From Cyanobium gracile PCC 6307 (GTDB lineage: Bacteria; Cyanobacteriota; Cyanobacteriia; PCC-6307; Cyanobiaceae), in assembly GCF_000316515.1 (NCBI RefSeq), contig NC_019675.1, forward strand, positions 558,001 to 622,000: a stretch of 64,000 nt of DNA, in the 5' to 3' direction. A program made the translations under genes and the position numbers. The notes below the pieces were generated by a model, which saw only the letters and a program-made list of their open reading frames with translations, made no database searches and was not told where the DNA came from. Positions 35,152-46,016 of this stretch are shown piece by piece. Within the stretch, counting starts at the first letter, position 1; each line of letters begins with the position of its first letter.

Positions 35152-36348
35152 CTACCCAGGCGCTTCCGCCACGCTGCGGCGGGCCTGCTCCAGGGCCGCC
35201 GGCAGGCCGGCCAGATCCCCTGGGCTGACCCATGGGCCCAGGCTGATCCGCAGGCCGCTGGTCGCCTCGGTGGGGTCGTATCCCATCGCCAGCAGCACCG
35301 CACTGGTGCCCGCCGTACCCGCAGCGGCCCCAGCGCTGGCGCAGGCCGATCCACTGCTCACGGCGTAGCCCCGGCGGGCCAGCTCCCGCACCAGCCGCCG
35401 ACCGCCCAGCGGCCGCCCGTCCGGCCCGTCCACCAGGAGGCTGATGTGGTGCGGCAGGCGCCCGGCGGGGTCGTCCGGCTCCGGGCCGCTCAGCCGCACG
35501 CCCTCCAGCCGCCGCAGGTCGGCCAGCAGCTGATCCCGCAGCGACGCCAGCGGATCGCCGCCGCCGTGGGCCGCCAGCCGCCGGTCGGCCAGCTCGAGGG
35601 CCGAGGCGAAGCCGGCCACCAGGGCCACCGGTTCGGTGCCGCCGCGACGCCCCCCCTCCTGGGCCCCGCCGATCAGGGGCTCGAGCCGGACGCCGCGCCG
35701 CACTAACAGGGCCCCCACGCCGCGGGGACCCTGCAGCTTGTGGGCCGCGCAGCTGAGCAGGTCCACCGGCAACCGGCTGAAATCGACCGGGCGGTGCCCC
35801 ACCACCTGCACCGCATCGACGTGGAAGCGCACGCCCGCCTGCCGGCACAGCGCACCGATCGCTTCGATCGGCTGCAGGGTGCCGACCTCGCTCTGGCCCC
35901 AGAGCACCGACACCAGCCGGGTCGGCGGCGTCAGCAGGCGCTGCAGGGCCTCCAGATCGACCACGCCGCGCCGGTCCACCGGCAGGAGCTGCACCTCCCA
36001 GCCCCGGCGCGCCAACGCGGCGGCGGCGGCATAGCTGGCGGGGTGTTCCACCGCCGAGAGCAGCACCCGACCCGGCTCCAGCGCTCCGGCGGAGCCCACC
36101 AGGGCGGTGTGGATCGCTTCGCTCCCCCCGGAGACGAACAGCAGTTCATCGCCGCCGCAGCCGAGCCGGGCGGCGAGGGCCTGGCGATCACGCTCCAGGC
36201 GTTCCGCCGCCGCCAGGCCGGGGCCATGGAGGCTGGAGGGGTTGGCCCAGGCCTCCCGGTGGGCACTTGCCATGGCCTCCAGCACCGGCGCTGCCGGGGG
36301 GGCGGTGGCGCAGGCATCGAGGTAGACCTCAGGTGGCGGCGGAGACAT
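35152..36348 (-). CDS. Cysteine desulfurase (NifS/IscS family)
   Basis: A 398-residue PLP enzyme taking sulfur from cysteine for Fe-S and thio-cofactor synthesis. The start VYLDACATAPPAAPVLEAM is family-typical. The PLP region includes VSGGSEAIHTAL, VSVLWGQSEVGTLQPI and FHVDAVQVVGHRPVDFSRLPVDLLSCAAHKLQGPRGVGALLV, where AAHK carries the lysine. The mobile loop with the active Cys is YAVSSGSACASAG. It overlaps the end of dapF by 20 bp on the same strand. dapF ends in a cysteine-rich tail, which is interesting beside a sulfur donor. NifS, IscS and Ycf-type relatives cannot be separated here. Confidence 0.92.
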   Translation of the reverse strand: MSPPPPEVYLDACATAPPAAPVLEAMASAHREAWANPSSLHGPGLAAAERLERDRQALAARLGCGGDELLFVSGGSEAIHTALVGSAGALEPGRVLLSAVEHPASYAAAAALARRGWEVQLLPVDRRGVVDLEALQRLLTPPTRLVSVLWGQSEVGTLQPIEAIGALCRQAGVRFHVDAVQVVGHRPVDFSRLPVDLLSCAAHKLQGPRGVGALLVRRGVRLEPLIGGAQEGGRRGGTEPVALVAGFASALELADRRLAAHGGGDPLASLRDQLLADLRRLEGVRLSGPEPDDPAGRLPHHISLLVDGPDGRPLGGRRLVRELARRGYAVSSGSACASAGAAAGTAGTSAVLLAMGYDPTEATSGLRISLGPWVSPGDLAGLPAALEQARRSVAEAPG

Positions 36349-37429
36349 CGCGGGAGAGGCGGCCCCGGGTGCGGGATTCCAGGGATTCGCCCGCCAGGGC
36401 CACCAGGTCGTCGAGGGAGCGACCCTCCAGCAGGGCCGTGACGCGGGCTCGGGCTTCGGCGCTGGGGCAGGCCTCCGGCCGCAGGCAGCCGTTGACGCAG
36501 GCGGTGGCGCAATCGATGGTGCTGGACGGCGCTGCCACCGCCAGGGCGGGAGGCTGCGCCCCGTCCTCGCCGAACAGCGACGGGGCCACGACCCCGTCGA
36601 ACACCGCCTCCGCCGGACCGGTCATGAACACGTGGCCGCTGGCCTTGTCCCAATGGATCTCCAGGGGCCCCCCCGGCAGATCGAGCCGGGCGTGGCGGGC
36701 GGCCAGCCCGAGCCGATGGCAGGCCACCAGGGTGGCGCAGGCGCCCGTTCCGCAGGCCAGGGTGGGCCCCGCCCCCCGCTCCCAGACCCGCATCACCAGA
36801 TGGTCGGGGGCGAGCACCTGGACGAAGTGGACGTTGGTGCGGGCCGGAAAGGCCCCGTGCAACTCAAGGGCGGCGCCGAGGCCCTCCAGATCGATCGCCG
36901 CCACGTCGGCGACGGGCACGACGGCGTGGGGGTTGCCCATGCCGGCGGCCGCCACCGCCAGGCGCTGGCCCAGCACCTCCAGCTCACCCACCGGCAGCCC
37001 CTGCTCCCCCACGGCCAGGGTGGTGGGCACGCTCTCGGGGGTCAGGAACGGCGGGCCCATGTCGACGCGAATGCGACCGTCCTCGGCCAGGGCCGGCACC
37101 ATGCGACCGGCGAGGGTCTCGATCTCCCAGCTCCGCGGAGCCTGGTCGCCGTCGCTGTCCGCCAGGAAACGGGCCAGACAGCGGATGCCGTTGCCGCACA
37201 TCTCCGGCTCGGTGCCGTCGGCGTTGAAGATCCGCATCCGCAGTTCACCGCCCTCCCTGGGCGGCAGGGCCAGGATCACCCCATCCCCGCCCACCCCGAA
37301 GCGGCGGTCGCAGAGCCGCTGCACCCGTTCAGGCGTCAGGCCGAACAGGCCCTCAGGATCCTCTAAGCTGCGGCCGTCAAGGAGCAAGAAGTCATTTCCC
37401 AGACCCTGGTATTTGCTGAATTGGAGCAC
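36329..37429 (-). CDS. dapF: Diaminopimelate epimerase with cysteine-rich C-terminal extension
   Basis: 366 residues from the GTG at 37429 (VLQFSKYQGLGNDF; a GTG at 37438 is the alternative). Residues 1 to about 280 are a complete DapF, converting LL- to meso-diaminopimelate for lysine and peptidoglycan. The two catalytic cysteines are in EPEMCGNGIRCLARFL and TLACGTGACATLVA, and KASGHVFMTGPAEAVFDG closes the fold. A further 80 or so residues follow: a Pro/Ala linker, then DCATACVNGCLRPEACPSAEARARVTALLEGRSLDDLVALA. That extension has four Cys in a CxxxCxxxCxxxxxC array and two helices. It is absent from ordinary DapF (about 280 residues). It overlaps the cysteine desulfurase start by 20 bp, and hfq is divergent. 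Confidence 0.93.
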   Translation of the reverse strand: MLQFSKYQGLGNDFLLLDGRSLEDPEGLFGLTPERVQRLCDRRFGVGGDGVILALPPREGGELRMRIFNADGTEPEMCGNGIRCLARFLADSDGDQAPRSWEIETLAGRMVPALAEDGRIRVDMGPPFLTPESVPTTLAVGEQGLPVGELEVLGQRLAVAAAGMGNPHAVVPVADVAAIDLEGLGAALELHGAFPARTNVHFVQVLAPDHLVMRVWERGAGPTLACGTGACATLVACHRLGLAARHARLDLPGGPLEIHWDKASGHVFMTGPAEAVFDGVVAPSLFGEDGAQPPALAVAAPSSTIDCATACVNGCLRPEACPSAEARARVTALLEGRSLDDLVALAGESLESRTRGRLSRDVSAAT

Positions 37430-37472
37430 CTGAAGCACCGTTCCGTAAGACCTGGAGGTTGGGGTCGATCCT

Positions 37473-37712
37473 ATGCAGAGTTTCTTTGAGCGACGGGGAC
37501 CCAGGCTCGACACGACCCTGCCCAGTGTGCGGCACGTCCAGGAGCTGATCCGCATCCGCACCCCTGTGAATGTCGTCCTGCTCTCCGGCAAGGAGTTCGA
37601 TGGCATCATCCGCTGGCAGGACAGCCATTACCTGGCGATGAGCACTGAACCGGGCACGCCGCTGCTGCTCATCAGCCTGGCCGCCGTGGCTTCGCTGCGG
37701 GCCCTCAGCTGA
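37473..37712 (+). CDS. hfq: Cyanobacterial-type Hfq
   Basis: A 79-residue Sm-fold protein. The pattern LPSVRHVQELIRIRTPVNVVLLSGKEFDGIIRWQDSHYLAMS, then LLLISLAAVASLRAL, fits the divergent cyanobacterial Hfq, which is short and lacks the enterobacterial KH motif. In Synechocystis, Hfq is needed for motility and binds the pilus ATPase PilB rather than acting as a general sRNA chaperone. The gene is divergent from dapF (43 bp), an arrangement I recall from other cyanobacteria that supports the call. leuS follows 45 bp downstream. Confidence 0.88.
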   Translation: MQSFFERRGPRLDTTLPSVRHVQELIRIRTPVNVVLLSGKEFDGIIRWQDSHYLAMSTEPGTPLLLISLAAVASLRALS

Positions 37713-37757
37713 CCTTTCCATGGGCTGTGACACGATCACTCCCATTCCCTGTGGCCC

Positions 37758-40382
37758 GTGACTGACCCTTCCCGCTACCGGCCCGAAGCGATCGAGCAGC
37801 GCTGGCAGCTGCAGTGGGAGCAGTTGGGACTGCACGCCACCCCCGATCCGCACGACGCCGCCGGGGAGCCCTATTACACCCTCTCAATGTTCCCCTACCC
37901 GTCGGGGAGCCTCCACATGGGCCACGTCCGCAATTACGTCATCACCGACGTGATCGCCCGGGCGGCCCGTCTGCGGGGACGGCAGGTGCTTCATCCCATG
38001 GGCTGGGACGCCTTCGGCCTGCCGGCGGAGAACGCCGCCATCGAGCGGGGCGTCGATCCGGGGGACTGGACCGACCGCAACATCGCCCAGATGCGGGACC
38101 AGCTCAAGCGGCTGGGCCTTTCGATCGACTGGGATCGGGAGGTGGCCACCTGCCACGCCGATTACTACCGCTGGACCCAGTGGCTGTTCCTGCAGTTCCT
38201 CGATGCCGGCCTGGCCTACCGCAAGGAGGCGACCGTCAACTGGGACCCGATCGACCAGACGGTGCTGGCCAATGAGCAGGTGGATGCGGAGGGGCGCTCC
38301 TGGCGCTCCGGTGCCCAGGTGGAGAAGCGCCGGCTGCGCCAGTGGTTTCTGAAGATCACCGCCTACGCCGATGCCCTGCTCGACGATCTCCCCACCCTGG
38401 AGGGCTGGCCGGAGCGGGTGCGCACGATGCAGGCCAACTGGATCGGCCGCTCCCTCGGGGCCGAGCTGACCTTCACCACGGAGAGCGGTGCCGCCATCAC
38501 CGTCTTCACCACCCGGCCCGACACGATCCACGGGGCCACCTACGTGGTGCTGGCGCCGGACCATCCCCTGGTGGCGGAACTGACCACGGATGACTGCCGT
38601 CTCTCGGTGACCGCCTTCTGCGATCTGGTCAGCCGCCAGAGCGAGCAGGAGCGCACCGCCGAGGACCGGCCCAAGCGGGGCGTGCCGATTGGCGCCTGGG
38701 CGCGCAACCCCGCCAGCGGCGAACGCATCCCCGTCTGGATCGCCGATTACGTGCTGGCCGACTACGGCACCGGTGCCGTGATGGGCGTTCCGGCCCACGA
38801 CCAGCGGGACTTCGCCTTCGCCCGGCAGTACGAATTGCCGGTGCGGCGGGTGGTGATCCCCGAAGGGTCCGACCCCCATGCCTACGAGGGCCAGGCCTGG
38901 ACCGAATCCGGTGTTCTGATCGGCTCCGGCTCCTTCGACGGCCTGACCACCACCGAGGCCAAGTCGGCCATCGTCGCCTGGGCCGAAGAGCAGGGCTGGG
39001 GCCAGGGACGGGTGCAGTACCGCCTGCGCGACTGGCTGATCTCCCGCCAGCGCTACTGGGGCTGTCCCATTCCCGTGATCCACTGCGACAGCTGCGGCGT
39101 GGTGCCGGTCCCCGACGACCAGCTGCCGGTGGAATTGCCTCGGGACATCCCCCTGAGCGGCAAAGGGGGCACCCCGCTGGCCAAGTTGGCGTCGTGGGTG
39201 AACGTGCCCTGCCCCAGCTGCGGCGCCCCCGCCAAGCGGGAGACCGACACGATGGACACCTTCATGTGCTCGTCCTGGTACTACCTGCGCTACAGCGACC
39301 CCCACAACGACCAGCGGCCGTTCGAGCGTCCCGCCGTCGACCGCTGGTTGCCCGTCGACCAGTACGTGGGAGGCATCGAGCACGCCATCCTGCACCTGCT
39401 CTATTCCCGCTTCTTCACCAAGGTGCTGCGGGACCGGGGCCTGCTGGGCTTCTCCGAGCCCTTCGCCCGCCTGCTCACCCAGGGGATGGTGCAGGGCATC
39501 ACCTATCGCAACCCCCAGACCGGGCAGTACGTGGCTCCGGCCCAGGTGGCTGACCCCAGCGACCCCCGCGATCCCGTCAGCGGCGAGGTGCTGGAGGTGT
39601 TCTACGAAAAGATGTCCAAGTCGAAGCACAACGGCGTCGATCCGGCGGTGGTGATCGACCGCTACGGGGCCGACACGGCCCGGATGTTCATCCTGTTCAA
39701 GGCACCCCCCGAGAAGGATCTGGAGTGGGACGATGCCGATGTGGAGGGCCAGTACCGCTTCCTGCAGCGCCTCTGGCGCCTGGTGGACGCGGCCCACGGT
39801 CGCGGGCTGCGCCTGAGCGGCCCTGAGGCCCCCCAACCGGTGTCAGCGGATGCCGCTTCCCTCAGCGACGGCGAAAGGGAGCTGCGCCGGGCCGTGCACA
39901 CCGCCATCGCCGCCATCAGCGAAGACCTGGAAGGGGAGCTGCAACTCAACACCGCCGTCTCCGAGCTGATGAAGCTCAGCAACGCCCTGGCCGCCCACCT
40001 GGAAGGGGCAGGCCCGGCCGTGGCCACCGAGGCCCTCGCCACCCTGCTGATCCTGCTGGCGCCGTTCGCCCCCCACCTGGCCGAGGAGCTCTGGCAGAAA
40101 CTCTGCGGCCACGGGGAGGAGCAGCCCATCAGCGCCGGGGCGAGCGTCCATGCCCAGCGCTGGCCCGCCGTCGATGCGGCGGCCCTGGTGCGTGACACGA
40201 TCCCCCTGGTGATCCAGGTGAAGGGCAAGATGCGCGGCAGCCTGGAGGTGCCCGCCGACGCCGATGCGGCCACCCTCGAGAAGCTGGCGCTGGAAAGCGA
40301 GGTGGCTCAGCGCTGGCTGGAGGGTCAGCCGCCCCGGCGGGTGATCGTGGTGCCCGGCAAGCTGGTCAACCTGGTGCCCTGA
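37758..40382 (+). CDS. leuS: Leucine-tRNA ligase
   Basis: An 874-residue class Ia synthetase translated from a GTG start ([17 protein letters not shown]). The class I motifs are clear: [18 protein letters not shown] (HIGH-like) near residue 47 and [12 protein letters not shown] (KMSKS) near 615. The CP1 editing domain lies between ([40 protein letters not shown]), along with Cys-containing segments ([20 protein letters not shown]) like the zinc insertion. The anticodon-binding domain is C-terminal. The length is typical. It converges on fghA, with 18 bp between the stops. Confidence 0.97.
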   Translation: MTDPSRYRPEAIEQRWQLQWEQLGLHATPDPHDAAGEPYYTLSMFPYPSGSLHMGHVRNYVITDVIARAARLRGRQVLHPMGWDAFGLPAENAAIERGVDPGDWTDRNIAQMRDQLKRLGLSIDWDREVATCHADYYRWTQWLFLQFLDAGLAYRKEATVNWDPIDQTVLANEQVDAEGRSWRSGAQVEKRRLRQWFLKITAYADALLDDLPTLEGWPERVRTMQANWIGRSLGAELTFTTESGAAITVFTTRPDTIHGATYVVLAPDHPLVAELTTDDCRLSVTAFCDLVSRQSEQERTAEDRPKRGVPIGAWARNPASGERIPVWIADYVLADYGTGAVMGVPAHDQRDFAFARQYELPVRRVVIPEGSDPHAYEGQAWTESGVLIGSGSFDGLTTTEAKSAIVAWAEEQGWGQGRVQYRLRDWLISRQRYWGCPIPVIHCDSCGVVPVPDDQLPVELPRDIPLSGKGGTPLAKLASWVNVPCPSCGAPAKRETDTMDTFMCSSWYYLRYSDPHNDQRPFERPAVDRWLPVDQYVGGIEHAILHLLYSRFFTKVLRDRGLLGFSEPFARLLTQGMVQGITYRNPQTGQYVAPAQVADPSDPRDPVSGEVLEVFYEKMSKSKHNGVDPAVVIDRYGADTARMFILFKAPPEKDLEWDDADVEGQYRFLQRLWRLVDAAHGRGLRLSGPEAPQPVSADAASLSDGERELRRAVHTAIAAISEDLEGELQLNTAVSELMKLSNALAAHLEGAGPAVATEALATLLILLAPFAPHLAEELWQKLCGHGEEQPISAGASVHAQRWPAVDAAALVRDTIPLVIQVKGKMRGSLEVPADADAATLEKLALESEVAQRWLEGQPPRRVIVVPGKLVNLVP

Positions 40383-40408
40383 GGGCCTCCGCCCCGGGCT
40401 TCAGGCCC
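40383..40408. terminator. Possible two-way hairpin between leuS and fghA
   Basis: GGGCCT (40383-40388) and AGGCCC (40403-40408) are complementary with 14 bases between, and the 3' arm covers the fghA stop. It could help end both convergent transcripts, but no T-run is present. Confidence 0.25.
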
Positions 40409-41243
40409 CCAGGGCGGCGGCATGGTGGTGCAGGTGGTCGTCGATGAAGCTGGCGATGAAGAAGTAGCTGTGGTCGTAGCCCTCCTGGAGGCGCAGCTCC
40501 AGGGGATGGCCCGCCGCCTCGGCCGCCGCCGCCAGGTCGGCGGGCCGCAGCTGGATGTCCAGGAAGGGGTCGGCACTGCCCTGATCCACCAGCAGGGGCA
40601 GGCGCTCGGCGGCACCCGGAATCAGCAGGGTGGCGTCCCAGGCAGCCCAGGCCCGTGGGTCGGGGCCCAGGTAGGCCCCGAAGGCCTTCCGGCCCCAGGG
40701 GCAGGCGGAGGGATGGCAGATCGGGGCGAAGGCGGACACCGAGCGGTAGCGGCCTGGGTGCCGCAGAGCCGCCACCAGGGCGCCGTGGCCCCCCATGGAG
40801 TGGCCGCTGATGCTGCGGGCTTGAGTCAGAGGCAGCTCCGCTTCCAGCAGGGCGGGCAGCTCCTGCACCACGTAGGCGTGCATCCGGTAGTGGCGATCCC
40901 ACGGGGCCTCGGTGGCATCGACGTAGAAGCCGGCCCCCTGGCCCAGGTCCCAGCCGCCCCCGGGGTCCGTGGGCACCTCCGCTCCCCTGGGGCTGGTGTC
41001 CGGTGCCACCAGGGCCAGGCCGAGCTCGGCCGCGAGACGGTGGGCCCCGCCCTTCTGCATCATATTTTCGTCGGTGCAGGTGAGGCCTGAGAGCCAGTAG
41101 AGGGCCGGCACCCGCTCCCCGGCGAGGGCCTGGGGCGGCAGGTACACCGCCAGGGTTGCCGATCCGTTCAGCTCGGACGATGGGTGGCGGTAGCGGCGGT
41201 GCAGACCGCCGAAGCTGCGGTTCTCGCTGAGCAGCTCGAGCAT
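40401..41243 (-). CDS. fghA: S-formylglutathione hydrolase
   Basis: A 280-residue esterase D family enzyme that splits S-formylglutathione into formate and glutathione. SISGHSMGGHGALVAAL places the nucleophile Ser at about 149. SADPFLDIQ and the late EGYDHSYFFI supply the Asp and His of the triad. The early blocks LYWLSGLTCTDENMMQKGGAHRLA and APDTSPRGAEVP are diagnostic. The gene follows the glutathione-dependent formaldehyde dehydrogenase (adhC) by 31 bp on the same strand, and together they form the classic two-step formaldehyde detoxification pathway. Confidence 0.95.
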   Translation of the reverse strand: MLELLSENRSFGGLHRRYRHPSSELNGSATLAVYLPPQALAGERVPALYWLSGLTCTDENMMQKGGAHRLAAELGLALVAPDTSPRGAEVPTDPGGGWDLGQGAGFYVDATEAPWDRHYRMHAYVVQELPALLEAELPLTQARSISGHSMGGHGALVAALRHPGRYRSVSAFAPICHPSACPWGRKAFGAYLGPDPRAWAAWDATLLIPGAAERLPLLVDQGSADPFLDIQLRPADLAAAAEAAGHPLELRLQEGYDHSYFFIASFIDDHLHHHAAALGA

Positions 41244-41274
41244 GGGGACGCCGACCTCCGGGGTCGCAGGGGGG

Positions 41275-44008
<2,734 letters not shown>

Positions 44009-44149
44009 GGCTCCTGGGACGCCGGGAAAGGCCCCCGAACCGTATCCATCAGCCTCCATGTTCGGCAAGCGGATCGGCGGATGCGGGCTTTCCACCACGG
44101 GGCCGGCTCCGGCAGCGCCCCCGAGTGGGAAGAATCCGGCCGTGTTCGT

Positions 44150-44155
44150 TACAAT
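44150..44155 (+). promoter_or_regulatory. Possible -10 element before the gene at 44179
   Basis: TACAAT, preceded by GTTCGT and followed by an A/T-rich patch (tgatctaaagag), stands out in G+C-rich surroundings. It is spaced to start transcription near 44162, with an AAAGAG ribosome-binding-like stretch before the TTG at 44179. No clear -35 was found. Confidence 0.3.
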
Positions 44156-44178
44156 TGATCTAAAGAGCGCCATTTCGC

Positions 44179-45099
44179 TTGCTGTCCCGCCTCGCCGGAA
44201 CTAAGCCACGACGCTCCGGCCGCACGTCGGCGGTCGCCGTCCCTGCTCGCCAGCGTCGCCATGGCTTGTACCGCCATCGGCTGCACCGCCACGCACGGAA
44301 GCTGGGCCTGCTGCTGGCGGCCGGCGGCATGGCCCTGGTTCCCCTGAGCCGGCAACCCCAGGTGGTCCTGCGCAGCTCCTTCCTGCTCACCGATGGAGGG
44401 CGCGAGGGCAGGTCCTTTCCCCTGATCACACCCTCCACCAGCGAAGGGTTGCGCCCCGATCCGGTCGATTTCACTCCCGAGGAACTGCGCGAGCTCAACC
44501 GCCGCTTCGGCGTCCACGGCCCCCAACCCCGGCTGGCCCAGCTCTTCACCGAGGGCATCGACCAGCTGCAACCCCTGCGCAGCCACACCCTCGGCCGGCT
44601 CGAGGAGCTCCGGCCGGTGATCCTCAGCGAGAGTCGCCGCCACCACATCAATCCGATGCTGGTCACCGCGGTGCTCTTCGATGAGCTGCAGCACGCCAAA
44701 CCCGGTGAAGACCTGCCCCTGGCCGCCCGCAGCGGCCTGTTCAACACCCACGGCCCCGCCCAGTTGAGCGTCGGCGAGCTCGTCAAGCAGGGCCTCCTGC
44801 CCGCCAATGCCTCCCCGGAGCGGATCGACGAGGCGCGCATGGAGCTGCTCGACCCCGACCGCAACGTCCGGCTGCTGGTGGGCAAGTTCGTGCGGCTGAA
44901 GCAGGCCCTGGGGCTCTCCGGCAACGCCCTGCTGATGGCCAGCAGCTCCCCAGCCGACGCCAAGGCGATCGCCACCCTGGCCTATCTGCATAACGGCAAG
45001 CTGGACTATCCCGGTCGGGTGCTGCGCTACATGCAGGACCCGGAGCTGCACGCTCTCGTCTACGGAACCCGAAAACCGATCACCAGCCCGCTGATCTGA
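44179..45099 (+). CDS. Possible lysozyme-like/DUF1402-like secreted protein
   Basis: 306 residues if begun at the TTG at 44179; later starts are possible. A very basic N-terminus (about 1-40) is followed by a hydrophobic stretch (KLGLLLAAGGMALVPLS), consistent with export. The core has ESRRHHINPMLVTAVLFDELQHAKPGEDLPLAARSGLFNTHGPAQLSVGELVKQGLLP, whose order (Glu, 'HINP', then a GPAQLSVGE loop) recalls lysozyme/transglycosylase folds and DUF1402 proteins. The match is from memory and loose. It is divergent from pgi and converges on the wall amidase gene, so a wall role is plausible. Confidence 0.5.
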   Translation: MLSRLAGTKPRRSGRTSAVAVPARQRRHGLYRHRLHRHARKLGLLLAAGGMALVPLSRQPQVVLRSSFLLTDGGREGRSFPLITPSTSEGLRPDPVDFTPEELRELNRRFGVHGPQPRLAQLFTEGIDQLQPLRSHTLGRLEELRPVILSESRRHHINPMLVTAVLFDELQHAKPGEDLPLAARSGLFNTHGPAQLSVGELVKQGLLPANASPERIDEARMELLDPDRNVRLLVGKFVRLKQALGLSGNALLMASSSPADAKAIATLAYLHNGKLDYPGRVLRYMQDPELHALVYGTRKPITSPLI

Positions 45100-45107
45100 G
45101 CTGGCCC

Positions 45108-45145
45108 GCTGATCGGAGCCGGCGCCTCTGCGCGACCCGATCAGC
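45108..45145. terminator. Convergent-gene hairpin
   Basis: GCTGATCGG (45108-45116) pairs perfectly over 9 bp with CCGATCAGC (45137-45145). It lies between the stop of the gene at 44179-45099 and the stop of the amidase gene. CCCGCTGATC also occurs twice in direct order (45087-45096 and 45105-45114), a small tandem duplication at the end of the upstream gene. There is no T-run, so this is only a likely transcript end. Confidence 0.4.
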
Positions 45146-46016
45146 AGAGCACACCGAGAGCGACCAGCCGCTCCTGGAGTTCCCGCCAGTCGAAGCTACG
45201 CGGATCCATGCGTTCGCCCCCCAGATCCACGTGCTGGTGGGTGGTGATGTTGCTGGGGGGGATGCGGTAGCGGCGCATCCAGCGGGCCAGGACCACGGCG
45301 AGGGCGTCGTACTGGGCGGCCGTGTAACCGCTGTGGCTGGATTCCTGGTTCTCCCCGTCGAGGGGCGTCTCCAGGCTGAGGTGCAGGGCGAAGTTGTTGA
45401 TCGAGCCGGCCAGCTCCGGGTTCGTCACCACCCAGCGGCCGTTGAAGGCGGAATTGCCGGCACCGAAGGCCCGCTTGGCCGGGTCCAGCGCCTCCACCAC
45501 CTGGCCGTCGAGGCCGATCAGGGTGTGGTAACTCACCTGATCCTCGTCCCGCGGATGGGGTGTCATGAAGGTGTTGATCGCCGAGTTGATGCCGAAGACC
45601 GTCTCGTGCAGCACGACGACCTGGGGGGTGGTGTCGAGCGTCTGGCCGAAGGCATCCCGGCGGAAACGCTCGCCGTAGTTGCTCGGGTCGATGCGCAGCC
45701 GGACGGTGTCGTAGCGAAGTCGCTCCGCCAGGCCCGCCAGGCGGGCGCGCAGGGTCGGATCAGCCTGACAGGCCCCCCCCAGGGGAGCGCGCCAGGCGGC
45801 CTGGGGCGGCGGCAGGACCTGCTCAGGGGGCGACGGCGACCCTCCCCCATCGGCGGGGGACTGGCGGACCTCCTCCAGCAGGTCGAGCAGGGAGGCGCGG
45901 CCCCCGGCGTTGCCTGGAGCGCCGATGAGGTCACGGCCCAGCCAGGTGAGTCCCCCCAGGCTGAGCACGCCCGCACCGGCCACCGCCAGCACCAGGGGGC
46001 GCAGGGCCGAGGTCAT
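45141..46016 (-). CDS. N-acetylmuramoyl-L-alanine amidase
   Basis: A 291-residue exported amidase_2 (PGRP-like) protein. The N-terminus is a signal/anchor (LRPLVLAVAGAGVLSLGGLTWLG). Motifs of the zinc amidase are TTPQVVVLHETVFGINSAINTFM (first zinc His), VSYHTLIGLDGQVVEAL, RAFGAGNSAFNGR, NNFALHLSLETPLDG and the late SNITTHQHVDLGGERMDPRSFDW, which holds the other zinc ligands and the catalytic site. It cuts the amide between MurNAc and the stem peptide. The ATG overlaps the stop of the upstream M61 peptidase gene as ATGA. Confidence 0.87.
   Translation of the reverse strand: MTSALRPLVLAVAGAGVLSLGGLTWLGRDLIGAPGNAGGRASLLDLLEEVRQSPADGGGSPSPPEQVLPPPQAAWRAPLGGACQADPTLRARLAGLAERLRYDTVRLRIDPSNYGERFRRDAFGQTLDTTPQVVVLHETVFGINSAINTFMTPHPRDEDQVSYHTLIGLDGQVVEALDPAKRAFGAGNSAFNGRWVVTNPELAGSINNFALHLSLETPLDGENQESSHSGYTAAQYDALAVVLARWMRRYRIPPSNITTHQHVDLGGERMDPRSFDWRELQERLVALGVLC

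Noticed and set aside
37430..37609. DapF start at 37609 (60 additional residues)
   Set aside because: The extra sequence covers the hfq start on the other strand and looks like no DapF. The GTG at 37429 gives LQFSKYQGLGNDF directly, as in other DapF proteins.
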